DNA of 64,000 nt from Cyclobacteriaceae bacterium (GCA_016787755.1 JAEUUA010000005.1:62001-126000); one strand, 5' to 3'. Shown: positions 10,301 through 18,902, counted from the stretch's first letter. Numbers and translations: made by a program. Notes: generated by a model not told the origin, from the letters alone.

Positions 10301-12967
10301 TGAAAGTGGATTGCCATCAGAATTAATTGTAACAATATCTACCCGATGGGTTGTATCGGTAAGCAACATGCCGCGGGCTTTGTCTCCTTGCGGGAGTTTA
10401 ATTCCCGTGAGGGATTGGTAGGGATAAAAAGGAATGCTGAAGCGATCAATACTATAGTTGCCACTCTCTTCATAGGCCTTGCCACGGAAGACTGCATTTA
10501 ATGAGCCGGGTGCAGCATCACTCACCTCAAGACTTGCATTTACTTTTGCCCGGCCATCCGCATCGGTATAGCCATCGAAGATAGTTTGCGATTCGCTGTA
10601 GAAATCAATAGATGGATCGTCAAACACATACTCAGGATACTGATCAAACTTCGTAGTGCCTTTTGTTAACAAAACTTCAAACGTGGCGCGGAGATTTTTT
10701 CCGGGCGCACCGTGCAGCCAATTAATTTTTAAATCACCCGACACATTATTATTACCGGCTGTGAGTTTCTCCACACCAAAATCCAAATTAATTTTAAGAC
10801 GGTTGGGTTTCACCATCTCAATTTTGATGGGTTGGGTAAACTCAGTGCCACCTACTTTTACGCGACCTAACCAATTTCCGGTTGGTGCTTCTGAATCCGT
10901 AGCTGTCGCGAACTTATAGAACCCATTTTCAGAATTTGATCGAACCAAACGTGAAGTAACTTGACCTTGCGGATTTTGTAATTCAAAAACTACAGGATGC
11001 GAACTTGGGAGTGACTTCAATTTATCTTCAAGAATAAAACTTAAGTACAAAGAATCACCCGGACGCCACACACCACGCTCACCATATAAAAATCCTTTCA
11101 ATCCTTTTCTCACATACTCGCCACTCACATTAAAATTGCTGAGTGAAAGTGATTCGCCATCTTGTAACTTAAGATAGCCGCGTTGCATACCACTCTTGGC
11201 AATCAAGGCAAATGGATTTTCTTTTGTTGTGATGATAGCCTTTCCATCCATGCCCGTTGATGCGGTACCAATTAATTTTTGTTGAAAATCATACAACTCT
11301 AATTGAACGCCTGACATCGGCTGAGTTGTTTTCAAATCATTAACCACTACTACCGTGTTGCCATCACTGCCACGCTTAGCTAACAAACCAAGATCGGTAG
11401 CAATTACATTTTTCCTTATATCTCTGTTACCCGTGTAGTAAGAAGAATGACATGGATTGTCGCGTTGCTCCCACTCATAATCTTCACCATAGTAATAATA
11501 GTCGTCATACGAATCCCAATAGCTTCCTTCTCCCTCACCCTCCTCCCACGACTCTTGTTGAATAGATGCTTGGGTATTGGCAGCAGCTGATTCTTCCCCT
11601 CCCTCGCACACATAGGCGAGGTATGCTTTCTTGAAACTGAGCCGCACTTGGTAAATGGCCCCGGGTTCGGTATTAATTAATGTCGATAAATCCAGTGTAA
11701 AGCGATTCCACTTCCCTAAATCCGTTACTCCTGATTTCTCCAATGAAATAGTTTTCTTTAAAACAGGTTTACCTACGCGCCTCATCTCCTGATTGCCATC
11801 ATAATTATTGACTTGCAAAAATTGCAACACATTACTTTCATATACTTTAATAATCTGCACATCAACAGACTTTAAATTCACCGCTTCGAACGGCATTACT
11901 AATCCATCGCTTGAAGGCAACACATTTCCTTTACCCATAAATCGAACTGCAGGAAGCACTTGCTCAAACGCAACGTCATACGTAGTTGCCTGAGCCATCT
12001 TATAATTCAAAATGTTTTTTACTCCCGCTTCAATTGAAATTGTTCTTGAACCTGTTTGCCGAACCGGAGGATACACACGAATCTCATTGTCCTTAATTTC
12101 GAAATCGAGATTCTTTAGCTCTGAAATGCGCAACAGACCTTCCAGATTTTGGGTTTCATTTAGTGGATCAGAAAATTGAACCACCACAAACTGACTCGTG
12201 CCTTGCTCCACGCGCACATTGGTAACTTTAAAATCGCCTAACGCTGGAATCTCTACTTCACGATCCAACGTCTGATCAACACCCAATGCCGCGCCTGAAA
12301 AAGCTAGCTTCACCAAACTGGCATTATCCTTACGGGCAACTTCTTCGACCGAGAATGCATGCTGCTTTCCTTCGGAAGTATGAACCCAATTTACCTTTAA
12401 TGAACTCCCTTCTTGCTTCGCAGCTAGCACTTTTTCGATAGCATCGACTTCTGCATAATCAGCTGTGTACAAAACACCCTCAATCTTTTGACGCTTTAAG
12501 TCTGTTTTTACATAAGGCTTGATGTTATCAACGCTTACTTCAAAATTTTGTGGAATAACCTGAACGGTGTATTCAAAGGTGTTGAGTGCTTTCGGAACTT
12601 CAATTAATCGTGACAGTTGAAAATTCACTTGGTAAATCTGCCCTGAAGCTAAGCGCGCTGCGGGTTTAAATTCAACGGTGCGTTTGTCTAACCAAACCGT
12701 TTCGCCCTTTATGTCCGGACTAAATTCAAAAAGTTTTGCCGTGGTAGGAGCGCCCACCGCCAGGCTATCCACCACGTCCTTCGAAAGCCCAATGCGAATG
12801 GAAGAACCTGAACTTATAACCCCTGCGGTATAGGAGGTAATGTATTCGCCAAAAGCGGGATTAATAGCTGAATTAAAACTTGATTTTGCGCCCTTTCCGG
12901 GAATAAAATAAAAGATTGCAACAACCGCGAGGGCAAGAACAACCACGCCAATAAGTATTTTTTTCAT
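7400..12967 (-). CDS. Alpha-2-macroglobulin family protein with thioester
   Basis: 1855-residue bacterial alpha-2-macroglobulin, a periplasmic or surface protease trap thought to protect the envelope. An N-terminal hydrophobic helix (residues 3-24) without a lipobox suggests membrane anchoring rather than lipidation. MG (macroglobulin) domains follow. The segment 'VRKGLKGFLYGERGVWRPGDSLYLSF' type is seen near residue 620, and the complement-like helical domain carries the thioester motif GCIEQ with the reactive Cys at 1403. A Tyr/Asp/Glu-rich insert occupies about residues 452-509, flanked by two Cys. The C-terminal domain is beta-rich, consistent with the receptor-binding-like domain. The usual partner gene for penicillin-binding protein 1C is not adjacent. 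The start ATG is followed by a typical MKKILIG signal. The frame is intact over 5.5 kb. Confidence 0.93.
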   Translation of the reverse strand: MKKILIGVVVLALAVVAIFYFIPGKGAKSSFNSAINPAFGEYITSYTAGVISSGSSIRIGLSKDVVDSLAVGAPTTAKLFEFSPDIKGETVWLDKRTVEFKPAARLASGQIYQVNFQLSRLIEVPKALNTFEYTVQVIPQNFEVSVDNIKPYVKTDLKRQKIEGVLYTADYAEVDAIEKVLAAKQEGSSLKVNWVHTSEGKQHAFSVEEVARKDNASLVKLAFSGAALGVDQTLDREVEIPALGDFKVTNVRVEQGTSQFVVVQFSDPLNETQNLEGLLRISELKNLDFEIKDNEIRVYPPVRQTGSRTISIEAGVKNILNYKMAQATTYDVAFEQVLPAVRFMGKGNVLPSSDGLVMPFEAVNLKSVDVQIIKVYESNVLQFLQVNNYDGNQEMRRVGKPVLKKTISLEKSGVTDLGKWNRFTLDLSTLINTEPGAIYQVRLSFKKAYLAYVCEGGEESAAANTQASIQQESWEEGEGEGSYWDSYDDYYYYGEDYEWEQRDNPCHSSYYTGNRDIRKNVIATDLGLLAKRGSDGNTVVVVNDLKTTQPMSGVQLELYDFQQKLIGTASTGMDGKAIITTKENPFALIAKSGMQRGYLKLQDGESLSLSNFNVSGEYVRKGLKGFLYGERGVWRPGDSLYLSFILEDKLKSLPSSHPVVFELQNPQGQVTSRLVRSNSENGFYKFATATDSEAPTGNWLGRVKVGGTEFTQPIKIEMVKPNRLKINLDFGVEKLTAGNNNVSGDLKINWLHGAPGKNLRATFEVLLTKGTTKFDQYPEYVFDDPSIDFYSESQTIFDGYTDADGRAKVNASLEVSDAAPGSLNAVFRGKAYEESGNYSIDRFSIPFYPYQSLTGIKLPQGDKARGMLLTDTTHRVDIVTINSDGNPLSRNIEVSLYKINWRWWWDGSEGSVNFMSGNYSQPISTGKIRTTNGKGTWNFKVKYPEWGRFFVKAYDPQSGHSTGKVVYIDWPGWAGRARNDGEGATMLSFSSDKPMYNIGEKANLVIPGGDKGRALISVENGSRVLQTYWLETNAGDNQFSFDVTKEMTPNVFVNVTLLQPHAQTANDLPIRMYGIIPVQVEDPGTHLNPVITMPEVLEPGKEVVIKVSEQSKRKMTYTLAIVDEGLLDLTRFKTPDAWSRFYAREALGVKTWDLYDQVMGSFGGRIERLLALGGDGELAAKEDDAKANRFKPVVMYFGPITLDGGSKEHRFIMPQYIGSVKTMLVAGYEGAYGKTEQVTPVRKPLMVLATLPRVLGPEEMVKLPITLFTSEKSIKNVKVEIKVSGPVGLSDESSRTVSMGDGSDLTLDFGLLVKSETGIAKIKVTATSGNYSATDEIEIEVRNPNPPITQVQDVVLDAGKNWSASVAPIGIAGTNVSTLEVSSLPPINLGQRMRYLLQYPYGCIEQTTSSVFPQLYLDKVKALTADEKAVIQRNVKAGVERLKTFVNRDGGFSYWPGHEDSDSWGTTYAGHFLIEAATKGYFVPNDMIKRWKKFQRSKAQSWRKNQEYSSSELIQAYRLYTLSLSGDAELGAMNRLREQGSMDATAAWMLAAAYVKAGQPEAAKKLIEKLPVQVKPYQELGYSYGSDLRDKAIILETLLMLGDRARSFEIVKDLSQSMSNANYWMSTQTLAWCLKSVGAFAGGEKGDLKFTYTYNGKEVTANTDLTLAQVKLPMDGLKAGNLKIVSGSKGALFVRIISEGVPARGAEEDAEKNLSLTITYADSKGVPIDPITLEQGTEFVATVTVFNPGMRGIYKNLALNQIFPSGWEINNLRLTGDDGAKMTGDVPTYQDIRDDRVYTYFDLNANQRKTFKVFLTASYAGSYYLPAVSCEAMYDNSVYARKKGKVVDVVKRVNQ

Positions 12968-13192
12968 AATCCGGATTTAGGTTATTAGGATTATGAAATA
13001 TCGCAAAAGGAAAAGAAAAATTGCGACTGATGGTGTTATTATTTTAAGGCTAAAAGTGTAAAGCTCGGTGGGTTGTTCCTAACAGCCCATGAGTGAAATT
13101 GAAATAGGAGAAATATCAAGAATTGTAGATATTTAAATATCGGTACTAAGGCGGAAACCAATAAATAATAACCACAAGGTTAAAGAATTGCC

Positions 13193-14216
13193 ATGACTAA
13201 ACGCTTTCAAGGGCATTATTACTAATAGGAATTGCAATTTTTATTTTCTACAAAATACTATCCGGCATCTTTACGATAAGGGCTGATAATATTAATATAA
13301 TTATTTACTGCATCACTTTCAGGATTGGGTGTATTTGTCGCTTACCTAGTATACTCTGAATTATACTTCAGAAGTAACAAATTTAAACGTATAAAGGAAA
13401 ATATTAGCGGACACATAAATAATTGCAACGAATTAAATCAATTGTAGAAGAATTAAAAGGATCATATATAAACATAGAATCATATAATTATGGTAAAGGA
13501 AGTATGACTGACAATAGTCTATATAATTTCCGAAGAAAAGAATGGAGTAAGGGCATCCAAAGCAATCAAATACATCATTGTACAGCAGTCATTTGTAAAA
13601 ACGCCAGCAACCAGCCAATTAAATACCTGTGTAAATACTTTAACATAGAAAATAACGAAGAGTCACTCTCTAAATTTGAAAAAGTCTTAAATGATTTCAC
13701 ATCCGTTGAACAAGGTAAAGATCTAATAAGAAGAGAAAGAGAGTCAATTTTGAGTAGCATACTAAATCTATTCCGTTTCTAATTCTTCAACTCTGCAAAG
13801 GAAAGTTAACCAGAAGGTTAGGATTTGAAACTGTAGATATTAGTGATACATATATTCCAACTTTCACCTTTCAATATGTTTCAGCTGGAGGTAACAGTTC
13901 TTCAAGATGTGACATAAAACTGAATATTGAAAATCTTAACCTTCTAATCAATTACTTAAATAGTATAATAAAATGGGCAAAAAGCATTGCAGGTCAAAAA
14001 GCCTTAATGACCTCTCAATTGAGAGATCAAATCAAACAAAGAGATAATTATAAATGTTACTCCTGCAGTTTAGGTATAGAAAATGAGCCTAATTTGCTAT
14101 TAGAAATTGACCACATAATACCTCTATCAAAAGGAGGTATGACTACCCTTGAAAACCTTCAAACATTATGCTGGAAGTGTAACCGAACAAAAGGAGCAAA
14201 GATTAAACAATCCTAA
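13193..14216 (+). pseudogene. HNH endonuclease gene broken by at least four frameshifts
   Basis: Reading across frames gives one continuous protein. It has an N-terminal hydrophobic helix (ALLLIGIAIFIFYKIL), a second helix (SLSGLGVFVAYLVY) and a charged middle region. A conserved segment follows (RLGFETVDIS, FQYVSAGGNSS, AGQKALMTSQLRDQIKQRD), then an HNH nuclease with CYSC, EIDHIIPLSKGG and CWKCNRTKG. Breaks lie near 13211-13213 (GGG), about 13297-13309, 13435-13437 (AAA) and 13776-13778 (TTT). Three are repaired by adding one base to a homopolymer; the other needs a base removed. The largest intact pieces are 13423-13782 and 14007-14216. The gene is more AT-rich than its neighbours, suggesting acquired DNA. 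Family assignment of the C-terminus is confident; the role is unknown. Confidence 0.8.
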
Positions 14217-14274
14217 GATCTGAAATAAAGAATTGAAGCGCTTTCAGAATTTAATACCCTTAGAAAAATCAATT

Positions 14275-14598
14275 TTAAAGATCAAACATTTTAGCCATCG
14301 CATCCTTTATGGCTTCAATTTCATCTGATTTGATCCTACCCAAGCTATTTTTGCTCAATCTCTCTTCATCAACAGCTCTTATCTGATCCAAACAAACTTC
14401 ACAAAATTTATTGTTGAATCTCAGTTCAATTCTGGAAGGATAACCACGGAGCGTGGTTGTCATAGGTGCGATGATGACCGTGCCAAGTACAGAATTCATT
14501 TCCTTGGGAGAAAGAACCAGACAAGGTCTGGCTTTCTTCATTTCCGATCCAACTGCTGGATCCAGATTTACTAAATGAACATCGAACGATTTTACCAT
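14275..14598 (-). CDS. MazF/PemK-family toxin (mRNA interferase)
   Basis: About 107 residues. Family members are ribosome-independent endoribonucleases that cleave mRNA at short sequences. Diagnostic features are the start 'KSFDVHLVNLDPAVGSEMKKARPCLVLS' region with the conserved Arg-Pro, 'VIIAPMTTT' with the conserved Thr/Ser, and 'CLDQIRAVDEERL' near the end. I prefer the ATG at 14598, which overlaps the antitoxin stop by seven bases; a GTG two codons upstream at 14604 is possible. Translational coupling to the antitoxin gene in front is typical of this module. The target sequence cannot be predicted from the sequence. Confidence 0.92.
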   Translation of the reverse strand: MVKSFDVHLVNLDPAVGSEMKKARPCLVLSPKEMNSVLGTVIIAPMTTTLRGYPSRIELRFNNKFCEVCLDQIRAVDEERLSKNSLGRIKSDEIEAIKDAMAKMFDL

Positions 14599-14822
14599 GT
14601 CCACTCAATCTTATCAAAATCATTATTGATAAAATCTACTTTTTGCTTATTACGCTTAAAGTCTGACCACTTGCGATCCTTCTTTACGGGTTTTACAACT
14701 AACGTTTTGTCTTTCACAACCAATGAAACTTCTTGCTCAATGCCACATTCTGCCAACATCTTCTTAGGGATAATCAACCCCTTTGAATTTCCAATTGTCC
14801 TGATATTTGCCTTAGTAACCAT
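14592..14822 (-). CDS. MazE/AbrB-type antitoxin
   Basis: 76 residues. The N-terminal 45 form an AbrB/MazE swapped-hairpin DNA-binding domain (KANIRTIGNSKGLIIPKKML), which should bind the promoter and autoregulate. The C-terminus is charged (FDKIEWTW end) and would wrap the toxin. The start ATG lies directly after a repeated GTTATAAC element that is probably its operator. The stop overlaps the toxin start, so the two are co-translated. The pair lies next to the decayed HNH gene, consistent with an accessory patch. Confidence 0.9.
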   Translation of the reverse strand: MVTKANIRTIGNSKGLIIPKKMLAECGIEQEVSLVVKDKTLVVKPVKKDRKWSDFKRNKQKVDFINNDFDKIEWTW

Positions 14823-14830
14823 AAAATAAT

Positions 14831-14853
14831 AAAGTTATAACCAAAGTTATAAC
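14831..14853. promoter_or_regulatory. Tandem palindromic operator of the mazEF-type pair
   Basis: The 11-mer aaagttataac occurs twice, at 14831-14841 and 14843-14853. Each copy contains the perfect palindrome GTTATAAC, and the two are spaced 12 bases start to start. The pair sits within about 30 bases upstream of the antitoxin ATG, where an AbrB-type antitoxin would bind to repress its own promoter. The role is inferred; the repeat is directly visible. Confidence 0.65.
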
Positions 14854-14885
14854 TTTTTAGAATATTAAAAAATTCCCTAAAAGCA

Positions 14886-15605
14886 CTATTTTTTACAAGC
14901 CACCCCTTCTACATAATTTTTTACAACAGCCATCGGCTTGGCTGATTCGGCTCCTTTAAAGCCGGAGATGTCTTTATAGGTCACTTGCTTTTTATAGGTC
15001 TCTAAAAATTCTCCCGACAAGGGTAAATAAGACCAATGCCATTTTTCTTCCTCGTAGCCGGTGCGGCCACCTTCTTTACTCGTATAGGGTTGACAAAAAC
15101 CATACTCAGCAGCATGCGTTGTAAGCCACTGATAAATCTTCAATCCTTCCCCTGTTGAGAAATACTCATTGTTGAGATTATTCAAATCCATATCGGTGCC
15201 CCAGTGATGGCGCGAAGTACTGGGCATAGAACTATACAACAAAATTAAGCGTGCACGTTCCTTAGGATCTTTTATAGTGGTGAGATTAATCCCTTCCACC
15301 ATGGTTCTGCCTTCCCATTTGTTTTCCCAAATTCTTTTTTGTGAAGCGAAATTACGAGTAGCCGAAATTATAATTAGTTCGACACCATCCACCTTGGCTG
15401 CAGCACTCATCTTTTTAAATGCTTCATAGGTTTCCTTACGGAGATAGCCATCTTTCGCGCTACCGCGAGCATGTGCATCTTCTAGTTTTGAAAACAAGGG
15501 ATGTTTTGCCGGATCAAATTTTCCAAGTAGGTAATTTTTATCCACAGACTGTGGCCTGGAAGAACTTACTAAGAAGATAGAAATAATTAAAAATATAAAC
15601 TTCAT
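14886..15605 (-). CDS. VanY-type D-alanyl-D-alanine carboxypeptidase (LAS peptidase)
   Basis: 239-residue exported zinc peptidase of the M15B/LAS family, expected to trim the terminal D-Ala from peptidoglycan stem peptides in the periplasm. A signal peptide covers about residues 1-19. The zinc site is complete: SRHHWGTDMDLN around residues 130-141 (SxHxxGxxxD) and EEKWHWSY around 185-192 (ExxHxxW). An upstream 'ATRNFASQKRIWENKW' matches the family's substrate-binding segment. The short C-terminal extension after the catalytic domain has no recognised motif. A 10-base inverted repeat lies in its upstream gap. The gene does not indicate vancomycin resistance by itself, as no other van genes are present. 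Confidence 0.88.
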   Translation of the reverse strand: MKFIFLIISIFLVSSSRPQSVDKNYLLGKFDPAKHPLFSKLEDAHARGSAKDGYLRKETYEAFKKMSAAAKVDGVELIIISATRNFASQKRIWENKWEGRTMVEGINLTTIKDPKERARLILLYSSMPSTSRHHWGTDMDLNNLNNEYFSTGEGLKIYQWLTTHAAEYGFCQPYTSKEGGRTGYEEEKWHWSYLPLSGEFLETYKKQVTYKDISGFKGAESAKPMAVVKNYVEGVACKK

Positions 15606-15675
15606 ATCGTTGATCGTTATTGGTTGCTCGCGGTTCGTATAAAAAAACGATCAACCTAATCCAGCTAGCGAAAAA

Positions 15676-16779
15676 CTATACTCGTTCTGCTACTTTATTC
15701 ATCACCTTAGTTTGAACCTGAATAGACTCATGGTGAATCAACTTCAATAAATCACTTGTGAATTCATCATTCAATCCCATCGCCCGGCAAAGTGCAATAC
15801 GGGTTTTAATAATTTCTTCCCAACGATTTACCTGAAGAATAGTAACGTTATTTTCTTTTTTGTATTGACCTATCTTTTCTGAAATTTTCATCCGAGCCGA
15901 AAGCTTTTGCATAATCTCATCATCCAACTGATCGATTTGTTCGCGAAGAATACTAAGGGTATCCTTAAATACTTTATTATCGGTTGTTTGAGTGCGTACC
16001 ACCAATTCATCAATGATTTTGCTTAACGCAGCAGGAGTTACTTGTTGCTTTGCATCACTCCACGCAGCATCCGGATTGATATGGCTTTCAATCATCAAGC
16101 CCGCCATGTCCAGGTCAAGTGCTTTTTGTGATACGAATGAAATCAAATCTCGGTTACCAGCGATGTGACTCGGATCACAAATCATATCCAACTCAGGTAC
16201 GCGTGTCTTTAGTTCGATGGCAAGATCCCACATCGGTGCATTACGGAAAGGTCCTTTTTCAAAAGACGAAAAGCCACGATGGATAGCAGCCATCTTTGTG
16301 ATGCCTGCTTTGTTCAAACGCTCCAAGGCTCCCAACCAAAGTTCCACATCCGGATTGATTGGATTCTTAACCATCACCGGAATGTCAACTCCTTTCAACG
16401 CATCTGCCACTTCCTGCACCGAGAATGGGTTCACTGTTGTGCGGGCTCCTACCCAAAGAATATCAACTCCCGCTTTTAGGCATGCCTCCACGTGTGCAGC
16501 ATTGGCAACTTCGGTTGCTACCGGCAGGCCGGTTTCATTCTTGGCACTAATCAACCATTTTAATCCTTCTTCCCCTGCTCCCTCATATTGACCCGGTCTT
16601 GTACGAGGTTTCCAAATACCTGCCCGCAAAGCGTGCACTCTTCCAGTGGCCACAATTTGTTTAGCTGTGGCAATCATTTGCTCTTCGGTTTCTGCACTAC
16701 ATGGTCCGCTAATAATTATTGGCCGATCAGTCTTCATCCACGATGATATAGGTTCAAGTTGTAATCCCTTCTTTGTCAT
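15676..16779 (-). CDS. aroF: Bifunctional DAHP synthase / chorismate mutase
   Basis: 367 residues. The N-terminal two thirds are a type I-beta 3-deoxy-7-phosphoheptulonate synthase: PIIISGPCSAET near residue 20, 'AGIWKPRTRPG' for phosphoenolpyruvate binding, and 'CDPSHIAGNRD' for metal. It condenses PEP and erythrose 4-phosphate, the first shikimate step. Residues about 272-360 form an AroQ-type chorismate mutase (LREQIDQLDDEIMQKLSARM...IGQYKK), which makes prephenate. This fusion order (synthase then mutase) is common in Bacteroidetes. It is the last gene of the pheA-aminotransferase-tyrA operon, 12 bases after tyrA, so entry and branch enzymes would be co-transcribed under the leader attenuator. 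The gene symbol is approximate, since naming differs between genomes. Confidence 0.95.
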   Translation of the reverse strand: MTKKGLQLEPISSWMKTDRPIIISGPCSAETEEQMIATAKQIVATGRVHALRAGIWKPRTRPGQYEGAGEEGLKWLISAKNETGLPVATEVANAAHVEACLKAGVDILWVGARTTVNPFSVQEVADALKGVDIPVMVKNPINPDVELWLGALERLNKAGITKMAAIHRGFSSFEKGPFRNAPMWDLAIELKTRVPELDMICDPSHIAGNRDLISFVSQKALDLDMAGLMIESHINPDAAWSDAKQQVTPAALSKIIDELVVRTQTTDNKVFKDTLSILREQIDQLDDEIMQKLSARMKISEKIGQYKKENNVTILQVNRWEEIIKTRIALCRAMGLNDEFTSDLLKLIHHESIQVQTKVMNKVAERV

Positions 16780-16791
16780 AATCCTTAAAAT

Positions 16792-17694
16792 TTAACTTTT
16801 TATAAATTCTGTTTTAGTAGTAACTGTTTCTTTTGTTTGCTTGACTGTTTGGCCATCCAATATTCTTCTGATTTCATTGGCTGCAGTCATGATGCGATGA
16901 ATCTCTTTTGTGTCCCGCTTCATCAAATGATAATGGAATTTTTGCAAATGCATGATGTATTCTAACAACGCCTGACTCAAGTATTCAACATTCTGCTCGA
17001 AGATAGGAGCCCACATATCGGGAGAACTTTTCGCTAAGCGTACAGTAGATTCAAAACCACTACCTGCCAAATCGAAAATGTTTTTCTTATCCTTTTCAAT
17101 ATCCAACACAGTTTGCCCTAACAAAAAAGAACTAACGTGCGACAAGTGTGACACATATGCCACATGACGATCATGCTCGTCCGGCTCCATGAAAATGGTT
17201 TTCATTTCCAGTGTATCGAATATTTTGGTGGCCAGTTCTAATGCTTGCACGGATGATTTGTCCGCTTCGCAAATGATATTAGTCTTTCCCTTGAACAGTC
17301 CATCAAAAGCAGCGGTTGGCCCAGAGTTCTCAGTACCGGCAATGGGATGTGATGCCACAAACTGAGAACGTTTTGGGTGGTTGGAAACAGACTTGCAAAT
17401 AGAAGTTTTTGTAGAGCCTGCATCTATAACAACTGCATCTTTCTTCATCGCATCCAACACAGAGGGTAAAAAAGCATGCAGTGCATTTACCGGAATAGAA
17501 AGAACAATCAAGTCGGCTTGTGCGATGGCTTTGTCTTCGGTAAGAATCTTATCCACCAGGCCCAACTCAACTGCTTTGGCTGCATGACTCGCATTCATGT
17601 CCACACCAACAAGTTCAGTGGCTAATCCAGCTTTGCGCAAACTCAGCGCGATTGAGCCCCCTATTAATCCTAATCCTATAACTGTTACCTTCAT
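16792..17694 (-). CDS. tyrA: Prephenate dehydrogenase
   Basis: 300-residue NAD(P)-dependent enzyme converting prephenate to 4-hydroxyphenylpyruvate, the tyrosine branch. The Rossmann motif VIGLGLIGGS is at residues 4-13, 'DAGSTKTSI' near 90, and the catalytic-region motif 'SHPIAGTENSGP' near 115. A helical dimerisation domain follows, and no ACT domain is attached, so feedback regulation would have to come from elsewhere. The start ATG lies six bases after the aminotransferase stop, and the stop is 12 bases before the DAHP synthase gene, which indicates an operon. Confidence 0.95.
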   Translation of the reverse strand: MKVTVIGLGLIGGSIALSLRKAGLATELVGVDMNASHAAKAVELGLVDKILTEDKAIAQADLIVLSIPVNALHAFLPSVLDAMKKDAVVIDAGSTKTSICKSVSNHPKRSQFVASHPIAGTENSGPTAAFDGLFKGKTNIICEADKSSVQALELATKIFDTLEMKTIFMEPDEHDRHVAYVSHLSHVSSFLLGQTVLDIEKDKKNIFDLAGSGFESTVRLAKSSPDMWAPIFEQNVEYLSQALLEYIMHLQKFHYHLMKRDTKEIHRIMTAANEIRRILDGQTVKQTKETVTTKTEFIKS

Positions 17695-17700
17695 ACTTTA

Positions 17701-18888
17701 TCAGGCATGAGCCTTTTCAACTTTTGCTTCGTGGACAAATTTTTCTATTCTGGCGTGGGCTTCTAATAATTTTTCTTCCGTTGCACACAGAGAAATTCGA
17801 ATGAATCTCTTTCCGGCATCTCCAAAAATAAAACCGGGGGTGATAAACACTTTTGCGCCATAAAGAATTTTATCAATCCATTTTTCAACATCCACTACTT
17901 TCTCGGGTGCCTTTGCCCATACAAATAATCCCGATTGATTTTCTGAAAACCTGCAACCCAGTTCACTCAAAATTTTTTGAGCTGCAGTTCTTCGTTTCTT
18001 ATAGATCGCATTCAATTCTGTAAACCAGGCATCTCCATGCTTGAGTGCTTCCACCGCGGCCTGCTGTAAACCTAAAAACATTCCTGAATCCATATTGGAT
18101 TTCACTCTCAGCACGGCATCCACATACTCCTTATTCCCAGCCACCCAACCAATACGCCAACCGGCCATGTTATGCGACTTACTGAGTGAGTTTAATTCCA
18201 AGGCAACTCTATTCGCTCCTTCAATAGAAAGAATACTGAGTGGCGAGTCGTTTAAGATTAAGGAATACGGATTATCATTTACAATCAGGAAATTATTTTT
18301 ACTTGCCAGATCAACAAGTTCCCTTAATTCCGAACGTGATGCTGTTCGGCCCGTTGGCATATGTGGAAAATTAACCCACATAATTTTGACTTTGGAAAGA
18401 TCACGTTGTTTTAACTCTTCCATATCAATTCCCCAATCCAAGGATTCCTTCATTTGATAGGTACACACCTTCGCGCCAACAAGTTTGGCTACTGACGAAT
18501 AGGTTGGGTAGCCAGGATCGGGAATAAGTACTTCGTCTCCTTCATTCACAAAAGCCATCGCGATATGCATAATTCCTTCCTTCGATCCCATCAACGGCAA
18601 AATTTCAGTTTCAATATCTAAATCGACATTGTACGTGCTCTTATAAAATGATTGAATGCCCTTTCGCAATGCCGGAATACCCTTGTAGTTTTGATACCCA
18701 TGACTCGATGCTTTTTGTGAAGTGGATATCAACGCTTCAATAGTTTCGAATGAAGGCGAAAGATCGGGACTTCCAATGCCCAAGTTAATTATTGGAAATT
18801 CCGGTGAGTCCAACCCCCGTACCTCTGCAAGTTTTTTGCTGAAGTAGTATTCTTCCACATTGGCAATCCGGTTTGCTGTCTTAATCAT
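17701..18888 (-). CDS. Class I/II aminotransferase of the aromatic operon
   Basis: 395-residue PLP-dependent fold-type I aminotransferase. Family motifs include 'LGIGSPDLSPS' near the N-terminus, 'GSKEGIMHIAMA', 'PDPGYPTYSS' and 'SLSKSHNMAGWRIGW', with the Schiff-base Lys at residue 237. By position it probably transaminates phenylpyruvate and 4-hydroxyphenylpyruvate (or prephenate) to give Phe and Tyr, completing both branches. The protein also resembles LL-diaminopimelate and aspartate aminotransferases, so its substrate is an inference from the operon and not from a residue. It lies 14 bases after pheA and six bases before tyrA. Confidence 0.9.
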   Translation of the reverse strand: MIKTANRIANVEEYYFSKKLAEVRGLDSPEFPIINLGIGSPDLSPSFETIEALISTSQKASSHGYQNYKGIPALRKGIQSFYKSTYNVDLDIETEILPLMGSKEGIMHIAMAFVNEGDEVLIPDPGYPTYSSVAKLVGAKVCTYQMKESLDWGIDMEELKQRDLSKVKIMWVNFPHMPTGRTASRSELRELVDLASKNNFLIVNDNPYSLILNDSPLSILSIEGANRVALELNSLSKSHNMAGWRIGWVAGNKEYVDAVLRVKSNMDSGMFLGLQQAAVEALKHGDAWFTELNAIYKKRRTAAQKILSELGCRFSENQSGLFVWAKAPEKVVDVEKWIDKILYGAKVFITPGFIFGDAGKRFIRISLCATEEKLLEAHARIEKFVHEAKVEKAHA

Positions 18889-18902
18889 AATTTCTATTTT
18901 AA

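Noticed and set aside
13000..14822. A new defence system made of an HNH nuclease and a toxin-antitoxin pair
   Set aside because: The HNH gene is broken by several frameshifts, lies on the opposite strand, and the MazEF-type pair is a complete stand-alone module.
14886..15605. Vancomycin resistance determinant
   Set aside because: The gene is VanY-like but no vanS/R, vanH, vanA or vanX homologue is present, and LAS carboxypeptidases are ordinary cell-wall enzymes.
15609..15655. Inverted repeat GTTGATCGTT...AACGATCAAC upstream of the VanY-type gene
   Set aside because: Ten-base arms with a long loop and no T tract on the transcribed side; it might be an operator but there is too little support to list it as a feature.
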